Shown piece by piece: positions 1-7,673 of a stretch of DNA of 64,000 bases (its first letter is position 1; each line of letters begins with the position of its first letter). Under the pieces are notes generated by a model. The model saw only the letters and a list, made by a program, of their open reading frames with translations, did no database searches and was not told the DNA's origin. The DNA is taken from assembly GCA_017551545.1 (NCBI GenBank), contig JAFZLJ010000080.1:1-64000 (forward strand). Direction: 5' to 3'. The stretch comes from Treponema sp. GTDB lineage: Bacteria; Spirochaetota; Spirochaetia; Treponematales; Treponemataceae. The translations under genes were made by a program, and so were the position numbers.

Positions 1-289
1 AATAAAGCGTAGAAACAGAAAAAGTCTTTTTTTCAGAGCCGCTGTGTTTTTTGAGAAGTTCTTCGTATTTTTTATATAATTCCCGGGCATCATTTATAAA
101 GCTTTGCCCCCGCTCAGTTACCGTAACACCTCGTGCCGATCGGTTGAAAACCTGGAATCCAAGTTCACCTTCGGCATCGTGCACAGAACTGGTAAGCGAG
201 GGCTGTGAAATAAAAAGCTTTTCCGAGGCCTTATTAAAAGACCCCGAATCAGCGACACCCAGGATATACTTAATCTGTTGTAAGGTCAT
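1..289 (-). CDS. LysR-family transcriptional regulator (partial, N-terminal 96 codons)
   Basis: The window cuts this minus-strand gene after about 96 codons. The start ATG at 289 gives MTLQQIKYILGVADSGSFNKA, a classic LysR winged helix-turn-helix with the recognition segment SQPSLTSSVHDAEGELG and the following FNRSARGVTVTERG wing. The first 90 residues closely resemble the complete LysR gene at 5459-6376, so the two look like paralogues. The effector-binding domain lies outside the window, so the target is unknown. The family as a whole binds T-N11-A palindromes as tetramers. Confidence 0.9.
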   Translation of the reverse strand, partial: MTLQQIKYILGVADSGSFNKASEKLFISQPSLTSSVHDAEGELGFQVFNRSARGVTVTERGQSFINDARELYKKYEELLKKHSGSEKKTFSVSTLY

Positions 290-299
290 AAATTTAATA

Positions 300-429
300 G
301 AGGAGGGGGAAGTCTCCCCCTGCGCTCGCACGCTGTTGCTCGCTACCCCTTCTAACGGGGGATACCCCCGTAACGCCCCCCTTTGCTTTTTCAAGGGGCA
401 CTATTCCCTATCCCCTATTTACTATTCCC
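300..429. repeat. Family D intergenic repeat, copy 1
   Basis: This stretch contains GGGGGAAGTCTCCCCC, a second C/G-rich palindrome and a tail of ACTATTCCCTATCCCC-type repeats. Related copies lie at 1591-1735, 9110-9233 and 48186-48290. It sits between serC and the cut LysR gene and ends at the serC stop codon. The paired arms could fold as RNA hairpins downstream of serC. Confidence 0.75.
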
Positions 430-1562
430 TAATTTGCTTTAGCAAATTCCTTCATAAACTCTACCAATGCCTTAACTCCATCCAAAGTCATAGCATTGTA
501 GATAGAAGCTCTCATACCACCAACAAGTCTGTGGCCCTTGAGGTTTACAAGACCTGCAGCACTTGCAGCTTTAACGAATGCATCGTTGATTTCCTTTTCT
601 TTAGCTGCGGCAGCTTCATCATCTGCTGCGTGGTCGCTGTATTTTGTAAGGAATGGAACGTTCATCAAAGAGCGGCTTCCAACTGCTGCTGTTGCGTGGT
701 AGAAGTTACCTTCGTTGCTGTCAAGGTAGTTATAAAGGTAATCAGCCTTTTCCTTGTTGCGCTTGAGCATTCCTTCTGCTCCACCATTCTTTTCAATCCA
801 GTGAAGAACCTTGTCCAAAACGTAGATTGTGTAGCAAGGTGGTGTATTGTACATAGAACCGTTGTCTGCGTGTGTTTTGTAAGCAAGCATAGTAGGGGTT
901 CCTGGCAGGCAGTTTTCTGGTTCAGGAATCAAGTCTTCGCGGATGATTACAAGAGTAACACCAGCAGGAGCAAGGTTCTTCTGAGCACCAGCGAACAACA
1001 AACCAAACTTTGTAACATCAAGTGGTTCGCTCAAAACACATGAAGAAATATCTGCTACGAGAGGGATATTACCTGTGTCAGGAATATACTCGTAGTGAGT
1101 TCCCATGATTGTGTTGTTGAAACAGATGTAAGCGTAATCATAATCGCCTTCAATCTTTTCAACCTTTGGAATATACGAATAGTTCTTGTCTTTAGAAGAA
1201 GCAATTACATCAACTTCAATACCAAGCTTTTTAGCTTCGGCAGCAGCTTTCTTTGCCCAAACACCAGTTTCGATGTAAGCAGCTTTTTTATTTTTAATAC
1301 CAAGGTTTTCTGCGACCATGGCAAACTGAGTGGAACCTCCGCCCTGTACAAAAAGTACCTTGTAGTTATCAGGTACATTCATAAGCTTGCGAACCATAGC
1401 TTCTGCATCCTGAATGATTGGCTCATAGTTCTTAGAACGATGGCTCATTTCCATAACAGACTGTCCGCTTCCCTGATAATCAAGCATTTCTGCAGCACAT
1501 TCTTTCAAAACCTCTTCCGGCAGGCAGCTTGGTCCTGCACTAAAATTGTACACTCTTGCCAT
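429..1562 (-). CDS. serC: Phosphoserine aminotransferase
   Basis: PLP enzyme that converts 3-phosphohydroxypyruvate plus glutamate to phosphoserine and 2-oxoglutarate in serine synthesis, cytosolic. It is 377 residues long, normal for the family. The N-terminus YNFSAGPSCLP, the SHRSK motif near residue 40 and the PLP lysine in FAGAQKNLAPAG (Lys195) are all present. The frame is open further upstream to 1688, but that part reads through a family D repeat. The ATG at 1562 has an AGAGG ribosome site and matches the conserved start. No serA or serB lies next to it in this window. Confidence 0.97.
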   Translation of the reverse strand: MARVYNFSAGPSCLPEEVLKECAAEMLDYQGSGQSVMEMSHRSKNYEPIIQDAEAMVRKLMNVPDNYKVLFVQGGGSTQFAMVAENLGIKNKKAAYIETGVWAKKAAAEAKKLGIEVDVIASSKDKNYSYIPKVEKIEGDYDYAYICFNNTIMGTHYEYIPDTGNIPLVADISSCVLSEPLDVTKFGLLFAGAQKNLAPAGVTLVIIREDLIPEPENCLPGTPTMLAYKTHADNGSMYNTPPCYTIYVLDKVLHWIEKNGGAEGMLKRNKEKADYLYNYLDSNEGNFYHATAAVGSRSLMNVPFLTKYSDHAADDEAAAAKEKEINDAFVKAASAAGLVNLKGHRLVGGMRASIYNAMTLDGVKALVEFMKEFAKAN

Positions 1563-1590
1563 AATCGACCTCTTTGTCTTTTTTTTGTTT

Positions 1591-1735
1591 AGGGAACAGG
1601 GAATAGTAAATAGGGGATAGTGTGGGGGAAGTCTCCCCCTCGCTTCAAACCTGCGGTTTTCCGCTACCCCCTCGCCTAGGGGTTGCACCCCTAAAACCCG
1701 GCTTACTATTCCCTATTTACTATTCCCTATCCCCT
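1591..1735. repeat. Family D intergenic repeat, copy 2
   Basis: The element has GGGAATAGTAAATAGGGGATAG-type ends in inverted orientation, the GGGGGAAGTCTCCCCC core and a CCTAGGGGTTGCACCCCTA hairpin. It fills the gap between serC and rex and overlaps the last codons of rex: the rex stop codon (TAG, 1727-1729) is part of the repeat end. Confidence 0.8.
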
Positions 1736-2338
1736 TGTAATTAGTTTCAATGCATTTAAGATTGATAAGTTTTCAACCCTAACATTCGACGGCACCTTAA
1801 GTACGGCGCGCGTCATGTTTACAATTCCTAAAACTCCTGCAGCAACAAGCCTGTCTGTCATAGTCTGCGCTTCCTTGTCTTCTACAGTCAGTACAGCAAG
1901 AGTGATTCCTTCCTGCTTTATGATCCAGTTCATCTGGTTAGCAGGGTAGAGCGGGAAAGATGATCTCAAAATCTCAACTCGGTTAAGACTTGAATCAAAG
2001 CCCGCTTTAATTACAAAGGAACTTCCTTGTGTAAGCTTTTCGTCAAGCAGCGCCGCACCTAAGCGTCCAAGACCAACAATGCAGCAGTTTTTAGTTTCCG
2101 CTTCAAGCCCGAGTGCCTGGTTTATTGCATCACGCAAATCAACCGTCTGGTACCCGTTTGAAACTCCTTTGTTGTACCCAAGCAGCCAGAGATCGTGACG
2201 AATCAACGAATCCTTCCAACCGGTCTGTTCGCTAATGTCCACCGAAGTGATCTTATCCTTAGGCCAGACACCGAGCAGATTAAGCAGAAGCAGCATACGC
2301 TTTCTGGTAGCTTCTGGAATATCAACAATTGCGCTCAT
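1727..2338 (-). CDS. rex: Redox-sensing transcriptional repressor Rex
   Basis: 203-residue NADH/NAD+-responsive repressor. Residues 1-80 form the winged helix (IPEATRKRM, then the DLWLLGY stretch) and residues 84-200 the Rossmann domain with the nucleotide loop GLGRLG at 89-94. The C-terminal helix ends in NALKLITRG, where the last residues are encoded by an inserted family D repeat. Rex usually represses fermentation and lactate/alcohol dehydrogenase genes under low NADH. A lactate-dehydrogenase-family gene lies 8 kb away, but no obvious Rex palindrome was seen in front of it. Confidence 0.93.
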   Translation of the reverse strand: MSAIVDIPEATRKRMLLLLNLLGVWPKDKITSVDISEQTGWKDSLIRHDLWLLGYNKGVSNGYQTVDLRDAINQALGLEAETKNCCIVGLGRLGAALLDEKLTQGSSFVIKAGFDSSLNRVEILRSSFPLYPANQMNWIIKQEGITLAVLTVEDKEAQTMTDRLVAAGVLGIVNMTRAVLKVPSNVRVENLSILNALKLITRG

Positions 2339-2455
2339 TATACGGGGTCTCCTATTAAAATGGAATATGAATTCAAGAGTAAAACATCGAAATTCAGGCG
2401 AATTTTAGCAAATTTTGAGGAAAAATGCAAATAGTGTTAAAGATATAACAGTAAA

Positions 2456-2531
2456 AGTGGATTGCCACGTCGCTGCGCTCCTCGCAATGACGGGAGGTGC
2501 TGTGTCATCCTCGGGCTTGACCCGGGGATCT
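2456..2531. repeat. Family A plus family B palindromic repeats
   Basis: A GGATTGCCACGTCGC..CTCGCAATGACGGG palindrome (family A) is followed by GTCATCCTCGGGCTTGACCCGGGGATCT (family B). Both recur throughout the window. They lie between the divergent or tail-to-tail ends of rex and the transglycosylase gene. A short open frame across them (2415-2603) is not credible. Confidence 0.8.
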
Positions 2532-2572
2532 TTAAAAAAAAGGAACCCGGAAAAAACTATAAAAACCGGGTT
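2532..2572 (-). terminator. Rho-independent terminator of the transglycosylase gene
   Basis: On the minus strand the stem GGAACCCGG/CCGGGTTCC (2541-2549 with 2564-2572) is followed by a run of T. It lies about 30 bases after the stop codon at 2600. Confidence 0.85.
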
Positions 2573-2599
2573 CCGTAAAAAAATTAGGAGGCTTTGTTA

Positions 2600-3376
2600 T
2601 TAACGCTTGTCTGCAACGGCAACTGTAATGCTGGGCATAAGCCTTGTTTCGTAGTAAGCTTCAACTTCGTCTGCAAAAAGGCTTTCAAGCATTTTCTGGT
2701 ATGTAATAATTTTGCCTACATAGTTCAATGTAGACTGTGGTGTTTTGTTTGAACGAACGCGGCCGGTTCCTGCATTGTACATTGCAAGAGCAGAAACTTC
2801 ATTGCCTGCAGAACTCAAACAAAACTTAAGGTGCGCCATACCATATTTCGCACTTATATATGGGTCAAAAAAATCAGCTTCTGTAAGGGCAGGGAACGAA
2901 TTGCTGTTAAGCTGGAAAAGTCCTCTGTCAATTGTTGTATTTACATTGCTGTTTGTTGCTTTTGGATTATAGCGGCTTTCTGTGTAAGCCAATGCAAAAG
3001 CAAGTGACAACGGAATATCATTTTTGTCGGCTTCTGAAAGAATAGCAAGTGCAACATCCTTATTGCGGGTGATGCAGGTATAGAACTTTTCTACAGATCC
3101 GCGGGAAAATGACTGACGATAAAGTTCAAGTCCAGGGTCTGTATCTGAATTGATTTTTTCAAAAGAAACTTCTGTAAGATGATCAAATAAATCTTCCGAA
3201 AAATCGTCTTCTGATTCCTGGATTGTGTCAATTGCTGCAACCGGAGCTACTGTTTCTGCAACAGTAACTGGAAGACAAAAATAGATTGAAAGCGCAATGC
3301 CTGTAAGCATAAAGCTCAAAGCAAGCGTTGCAAAACATGAGTTTGCAAATCTGTTTGTCTCTGTTTTATATTGCAT
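2600..3376 (-). CDS. Membrane-anchored lytic transglycosylase (SLT domain)
   Basis: 258-residue predicted periplasmic peptidoglycan lyase. A hydrophobic segment at about 14-36 without a clear cleavage or lipobox suggests an N-terminal anchor; residues 40-90 are a low-complexity spacer. The catalytic domain (about 100-235) holds the family motifs: Glu133 in AYTESRYNP, RGLFQLN at 151-157 and AMYNAGTG at 198-205. It cleaves the MurNAc-GlcNAc bond with 1,6-anhydro formation by family knowledge. It is transcribed alone, with its own terminator. Confidence 0.9.
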   Translation of the reverse strand: MQYKTETNRFANSCFATLALSFMLTGIALSIYFCLPVTVAETVAPVAAIDTIQESEDDFSEDLFDHLTEVSFEKINSDTDPGLELYRQSFSRGSVEKFYTCITRNKDVALAILSEADKNDIPLSLAFALAYTESRYNPKATNSNVNTTIDRGLFQLNSNSFPALTEADFFDPYISAKYGMAHLKFCLSSAGNEVSALAMYNAGTGRVRSNKTPQSTLNYVGKIITYQKMLESLFADEVEAYYETRLMPSITVAVADKR

Positions 3377-3488
3377 TATTCAAAATCCTCGCGAGCATAA
3401 TGACATAATTGCAAAAAATGTTCAAGTGATTTTTCAAGAAAATTTACATTTTTTTATGAAAACGATGTAATATTTCGCAAATAATACA

Positions 3489-3965
3489 TTATGTTGTCGA
3501 AATATTGTCTGGAAGCCCGTTTTTTGAAGCCGAATCTGCCTTTACAAAATAAACATACTGCGCATGCTTGATTGCAAGTGTTTCCATAAAATCCTGAGCA
3601 GGGGAACCGGCAGCAAAACCTTTTGAAGCAATTTCTTCTGGAAGAACAAACCCTGCAACACTTTCGCAATCCTTTACACGGCGGGCAGTGTGATTAAATG
3701 TATTTATAAATGCTTCTGTCTGTTCTGGACTTTCAAGCGGCTTATCAACAACAGGAACAAGAACGGCAAAAGTTCCGGCTTCTTCCATAGACTTAAGTTC
3801 ATCACGCAGCTTGGCAAGAAAATCTTCGTTGTATGATTCTTCTGCAAGCTCAACAGTAGACCATTTGATTTGGATTTGTTTGAGGGTTGCCACATCTACG
3901 GCAGCATTGTCATCTATTTTGTAGAGAGTGTTGTTTTTAATAGTAAATATTGGATCTAGTTTCAT
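3489..3965 (-). CDS. Hypothetical cytosolic protein
   Basis: 158 residues, not recognised. The ATG at 3965 follows AGGAAGT and is preferred over an open extension to 4007 that runs into a family A repeat. No signal peptide or membrane segment is seen. The protein alternates predicted strands (AGTFAVLVPVVD, SVAGFVLPEE, AQYVYFVKAD) and helices, like a piece of an alpha/beta or TIM-barrel fold. It has no convincing catalytic motif. It lies between a transglycosylase gene and a PTS IIA gene, with a promoterless-looking gap that holds a repeat. Confidence 0.6.
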   Translation of the reverse strand: MKLDPIFTIKNNTLYKIDDNAAVDVATLKQIQIKWSTVELAEESYNEDFLAKLRDELKSMEEAGTFAVLVPVVDKPLESPEQTEAFINTFNHTARRVKDCESVAGFVLPEEIASKGFAAGSPAQDFMETLAIKHAQYVYFVKADSASKNGLPDNISTT

Positions 3966-3983
3966 AATATACTTCCTGTAAAG

Positions 3984-4045
3984 TAGATTGCCGTGCTTCG
4001 CTCGCAATGACCGTCATTGCGAGGCCGCAGGCCGTGGCAATCCAT
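3984..4045. repeat. Family A palindromic repeat, inverted pair
   Basis: AGATTGCCGTGCTTCGCTCGCAATGAC is followed directly by the inverse unit GTCATTGCGAGGCC..GTGGCAATCC, so the whole 62 bp forms one long hairpin. Confidence 0.8.
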
Positions 4046-4046
4046 A

Positions 4047-4084
4047 TAAAAAAAGACCTTTACGCAACAAAGCATAAAGGTCTT
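4047..4084 (-). terminator. Terminator of the PTS IIA gene
   Basis: Perfect 10-bp stem AAGACCTTTA/TAAAGGTCTT (4053-4062 with 4075-4084). On the minus strand it is followed by a T run (4047-4052). It starts about 22 bases after the stop codon. Confidence 0.85.
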
Positions 4085-4105
4085 GTAAATGCCATCAAAT
4101 AAATC

Positions 4106-4552
4106 CTATTCAGTAAGAATGCGGATAACCTCTGCCTTGTCCTGTGTGTCAAGAATTTCCTGACGCTTTTCTGGGCTCTTAAAAAGAAGGCTAACTTCAG
4201 CAAGGAACTGAAGATGAGGACCTGTCTTGTTTACAGGTGAAAGTGTCATAATAAAAATGCGGCAAGGTTCCTGATCAAGTGAATCAAAATCTACAGGGTT
4301 ATCAGAAATACCAATGCAGGCAACCAAATCGCTTACTGTATCTGTTTTTCCATGAGGAATAGCGATTCCATGTTTCATACCTGTTGACATCTTGCGTTCG
4401 CGGTCCAATACACACTCTCTGGCAGCTGCTTTATCTGTTACCTTTCCTGCCTTGTAAAGAACGTCAAGCATTTCGTCAACGATTTCTTCTTTAGTAGTTC
4501 CCTTTAAGTGAAGGTTTACTGTGTCTGTTGTTAATACTGTTCTTAAGTCCAT
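4106..4552 (-). CDS. PTS EIIA protein, fructose/nitrogen (PtsN-like) type
   Basis: 148 residues, a single EIIA domain of the fructose/mannitol/Ntr class. The phosphoryl-accepting histidine is His67 in the motif GIAIPHGKTD, and ISDNPVDFDSLD and HLQFLAEVSLLF match the family. No EIIB or EIIC gene is adjacent. In spirochetes such stand-alone EIIA proteins often act with HPr and HPr kinase in regulation rather than transport, so a regulatory role is the likelier guess. It is cytosolic, monocistronic and has a strong terminator. Confidence 0.9.
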   Translation of the reverse strand: MDLRTVLTTDTVNLHLKGTTKEEIVDEMLDVLYKAGKVTDKAAARECVLDRERKMSTGMKHGIAIPHGKTDTVSDLVACIGISDNPVDFDSLDQEPCRIFIMTLSPVNKTGPHLQFLAEVSLLFKSPEKRQEILDTQDKAEVIRILTE

Positions 4553-4621
4553 ACTACTATTTTATTCTAGAAATAGAATTTGTCAAGGTGGAAACTGTAT
4601 AAAAGAAAGAAAATATTTTTC

Positions 4622-5452
4622 TTATTTTATATCAGTTTTGATTACTTCATTCATTGCACCGGTACGATACCCCTGCAAATCCATTGTGATGTACGCAAAT
4701 CCGGCCTGGCGAAGTTCTTTTACAACAGTTTCCCGAAGAGAAAGGAGCTTTTCCAGTTCAGTTGGCAAAACTTCTATGCGCGCAAGATTTTCTCCGTGAA
4801 TGCGTACCCTGAGCTGTTTAAATCCAAGATCAAGAAGTGATTGTTCTGCTTTTTCTACCATTTTAAGCTTCTGTTCAGTGATTTCTTCTCCATAAACAAA
4901 ACGGGAAGCAAGACAGGCAAAACATTGTTTATTCCAGGTTGGAAGCCCCATCTGCTTTGAAAGAGTTCTGATTTCTTCCTTATATAATTCACATTTTCTA
5001 AGCGGACTTTTTACTCCAAGTTCAGCTACTGCTTTTAAACCAGGGCGGTAATCTCCGTTATCATCCATGTTGCTGCCTTCGCATACGTGTTCAATTCCAT
5101 TTTGTTTTGCAAGAGTGATGATTTTTGTAAAAAGCTCCTTCTTGCAGTGGTAGCAGCGGTCAACAGCATTGTGGCGGAATTCAGGGATATTCAGTTCTTC
5201 TGATTCAATTGCAATCTGTTTTATTCCATTTGCTTTGCAGAATTTGGCTGCTTCATTAGTTTCACGTTCCGGAAAAGAGCGCGAGCTTGCTGTAATTGCA
5301 ATTGCTTTTTCGCCAAGAACGTCATGGGCAACTTTTAAAAGAAATGTAGAATCAACTCCGCTGGAATAAGCAACTGCAACGCTTCCAAGAGAGCGAAGAT
5401 ACTCTTTGAGATTTTCAAGCTTTGTATTAATGTCTATATTCTGTTCTGCCAT
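4622..5452 (-). CDS. larE: LarE-type ATP-dependent sulfur transferase
   Basis: 276 residues. It has an N-terminal PP-loop (AYSSGVDSTF, residues 28-37) that adenylates the substrate, and LarE signatures such as GSNMDDNGDYRPGL and KSPLRKCELYKEEIR. Cys180 in CFACLASR matches the sacrificial cysteine of the lactobacillus enzyme. Extra cysteines Cys100, Cys103 and Cys177 suggest the iron-sulfur type that does not sacrifice its own sulfur; this is an inference. LarE builds the nickel-pincer cofactor of LarA racemases/epimerases. No larA, larB or larC is in the window. It is the last gene of a run with the LysR gene (6-bp gap). Confidence 0.88.
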   Translation of the reverse strand: MAEQNIDINTKLENLKEYLRSLGSVAVAYSSGVDSTFLLKVAHDVLGEKAIAITASSRSFPERETNEAAKFCKANGIKQIAIESEELNIPEFRHNAVDRCYHCKKELFTKIITLAKQNGIEHVCEGSNMDDNGDYRPGLKAVAELGVKSPLRKCELYKEEIRTLSKQMGLPTWNKQCFACLASRFVYGEEITEQKLKMVEKAEQSLLDLGFKQLRVRIHGENLARIEVLPTELEKLLSLRETVVKELRQAGFAYITMDLQGYRTGAMNEVIKTDIK

Positions 5453-5458
5453 AGTCTT

Positions 5459-6376
5459 TTATATTGAAAGATATTTTCTGACTTCTTCTATATATTTATT
5501 ACCGATTGTACTCAAGTTAAAGCCGCGTCTTGTAATAAAACCAATTTCCATAATTCGGTTTATTGATTCATCTTCTTCTTTGAACGGAACTGCAATGTAG
5601 TCTGAACCGTTGAGCTCTTCGCAGATAATTCCGGAGCAGAGGGTGTAGCCGTTTAAGCCAATCATAAGATTCAGGATAGTTGCACGGTCGTTTGCTTTGA
5701 TTGTTCTGTGATATTCTTCGGTGCTTAAGATTTCTTCTGCAAAATAAAAGCTTGCGCCGTCGCCCTGTTCAAAAGAAAGACAAGGGTAGTCTTCAAGCTG
5801 TGAAAGGCTGATTTGTTTTTTGTTTGCAAGCGGATGACCTTTCCAGATATAAACATAAGCCTTGCAGTCTATAAGATGATGAAATTCAAGTTCCTTTGAT
5901 TTTAAGATGCTTGTGATTGCCTTGCGGTTAAAATCGCTTAAGTAGAGGATTCCTATTTCGCTTTTGAGTGTTGCAACGTCTTCTATAACTTCGCGGGTTT
6001 TTGTTTCGCGGATTGCAAATTCGTATTCGTTTGTGTTGAAGTCTTTTACCATTTCTACAAAGCTTTTTACTGCAAAAGAGTAGTGCTGTGTTGAAACGCC
6101 AAACTTTTTTTTGATTTTTCCGTTTTCGCCGTATTTTTCCATTACACTCTGGTAATCAATATAAAGCTGGCGTGCAGAAGTAAGGAATTCTGTTCCGTCG
6201 TTTGTAAGTGTTACTCCGCGGCCTGTTCGGTTGAATATTTCTATGCCAAGCTCATCTTCAAGATCATGAATTGTAGCTGTAAGAGAAGGCTGAGATACAT
6301 AAAGCTTTTCTGCTGCCTTGTTGAATGAGCCTGTCTCTGCAATTCCTATTACATATTTGATTTGCTGAAGGGTCAA
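5459..6376 (-). CDS. LysR-family transcriptional regulator
   Basis: 305 residues from a TTG start at 6376. This start follows GGAGG with a 5-base spacing and gives MTLQQIKYVIGIAETGSFNKA, matching the ATG-started paralogue at position 289. An alternative TTG at 6394 would put that ribosome site inside the gene. It has the DNA-binding domain (1-65), a linker helix (66-90) and a two-lobed effector domain. It is embedded between larE and an aminotransferase in the run with the met transporter. It is the best candidate to bind the Met-box-like operators at 10179-10246 and 13028-13095. Confidence 0.9.
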   Translation of the reverse strand: MTLQQIKYVIGIAETGSFNKAAEKLYVSQPSLTATIHDLEDELGIEIFNRTGRGVTLTNDGTEFLTSARQLYIDYQSVMEKYGENGKIKKKFGVSTQHYSFAVKSFVEMVKDFNTNEYEFAIRETKTREVIEDVATLKSEIGILYLSDFNRKAITSILKSKELEFHHLIDCKAYVYIWKGHPLANKKQISLSQLEDYPCLSFEQGDGASFYFAEEILSTEEYHRTIKANDRATILNLMIGLNGYTLCSGIICEELNGSDYIAVPFKEEDESINRIMEIGFITRRGFNLSTIGNKYIEEVRKYLSI

Positions 6377-6399
6377 TTTTTCCTCCTGAAGCAATTATA

Positions 6400-7566
6400 T
6401 CATCTTTTAGAAATTTTTTCTCTAATTGTTGAAAGTCTGTTCAGCGCTTCGTTCAAAGTTTCGTCTTTTTTTGCAAAGTGAATTCGCACGTATCGGTTTT
6501 CAGGTTCACGGAAAAATGATGAACCTGGTACTGTGCCTACTCCAACATCGCGTGCTAAGATTTCTGCAAATTCAAGGTCATCTTCATAGCCGAACTCGCT
6601 GATGTCTATCATGATGTAATAGGCACCCTGTGGTTCTGTGTGAGGAAGTCCTATGTCGCGAAGACCCTGCAAAAAGAGGTTTCGTTTGTGAGTGTATTTT
6701 TCCTGAAGGTCTGCGTAGTATTCGTCGCCGAATCGGAGTCCTGTAACTGCTGCTTCCTGTAATGGAGCTGCGGCACCTACTGTTAAAAAGTCGTGAACTT
6801 TTTTTATTCGTTCTGTTACTTCCGGATTTGCCTGAGTATAGCCCAATCTCCAGCCTGTAATTGAATATGTTTTTGAAAGTGAATTACAGGTGATTGTGCG
6901 GTCTTTCATGCCGGGCAGGCTTGCCATGTATGTGTGAACGTGCGGCTTGTAAAGAATGTGCTCATAAACTTCGTCTGTGATTACAAAAGAATCATATTTT
7001 TTTGCAAGGTCTGCAATTATTGTAAGCTCTTCGCGGGTAAAAACTTTACCGCATGGATTTGAAGGATTACAAACGATGATTGCCTTAGGCTTCTGTCGGA
7101 AGGCGTCTTCCAGGACTGCGGCGTCAAAATTATATTCAGGTGGAACAAGCGGAACATAAATTGGTTCTGCTCCGCTCAAAATTGTGTCTGCACCGTAGTT
7201 TTCGTAAAATGGAGAAAAGACAATTACTTTGTCGCCTGGATTTGTAACACTCATCATGGCAGCCATCATTGCTTCTGTGGAACCACAGGTTACTACAAGC
7301 TCTGAATTAGGATCAACGTCTATGCCCGAAAAATGTGTGATTTTTGCAGCAAGTGCTTCGCGGAAATTCTGAGCACCCCAGGTTGTTGAATACTGATGAA
7401 AGTCTTCTTTTGTTACCTGTGCCAGACGGTCAAGAATAGGGCGGGGCGGTTCAAAATCAGGAAAGCCCTGAGAAAGGTTTACGGCGTCGTACTGGTTTGA
7501 AATGCGGGTCATGCGGCGGATTACGCTGTCGGTAAAAGTTGAAGTTCTATTTGAAAGTTCAGGCAT
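6400..7566 (-). CDS. PLP-dependent aminotransferase class I/II (MetC/YbdL/KAT-like)
   Basis: 388 residues from the ATG at 7566, which has GGAG six bases upstream. The open frame continues to 7647 only because it reads through an 88-bp repeat. It is a fold-type I aminotransferase: NLSQGFPDF (30-38), NPSNPCGK (167-174), the PLP lysine Lys232 in SLSKTYSITGWR, and the carboxylate arginine near the C-terminus in RYVRIHFAK. The NLSQGFPDF signature is shared with kynurenine/methionine aminotransferases that prefer 2-keto-4-methylthiobutyrate. The substrate is therefore plausible but unproven. It lies immediately upstream of the LysR gene. Confidence 0.9.
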   Translation of the reverse strand: MPELSNRTSTFTDSVIRRMTRISNQYDAVNLSQGFPDFEPPRPILDRLAQVTKEDFHQYSTTWGAQNFREALAAKITHFSGIDVDPNSELVVTCGSTEAMMAAMMSVTNPGDKVIVFSPFYENYGADTILSGAEPIYVPLVPPEYNFDAAVLEDAFRQKPKAIIVCNPSNPCGKVFTREELTIIADLAKKYDSFVITDEVYEHILYKPHVHTYMASLPGMKDRTITCNSLSKTYSITGWRLGYTQANPEVTERIKKVHDFLTVGAAAPLQEAAVTGLRFGDEYYADLQEKYTHKRNLFLQGLRDIGLPHTEPQGAYYIMIDISEFGYEDDLEFAEILARDVGVGTVPGSSFFREPENRYVRIHFAKKDETLNEALNRLSTIREKISKR

Positions 7567-7583
7567 TGTATTCTCCATGCATT

Positions 7584-7671
7584 CGTCATTGCGAGCGAAG
7601 CGTGGCAATCCAGTGTTTACAAGGTCTTCTTGTTTCTGGATTGCCACGTCGCTCCGCTCCTCGCAATGACG
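7584..7671. repeat. 88-bp composite family A element, copy 1
   Basis: Two inverted family A palindromes (CGTCATTGCGAGCGAAGC and CTCCTCGCAATGACG ends) enclose a short spacer. Copy 2 at 45859-45946 has exactly the same length in the opposite orientation. It lies in the gap between the FAD dehydrogenase and the aminotransferase gene. Confidence 0.85.
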
Positions 7672-7673
7672 GG

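Noticed and set aside
51-1043. Long plus-strand open frame antisense to serC
   Set aside because: It is a shadow of serC: no ribosome site, Cys/Phe-rich composition and no family resemblance, while the minus strand encodes a complete conserved enzyme.
2415-2603. Small open frame of 62 codons
   Set aside because: It consists of family A and B repeats plus a terminator.
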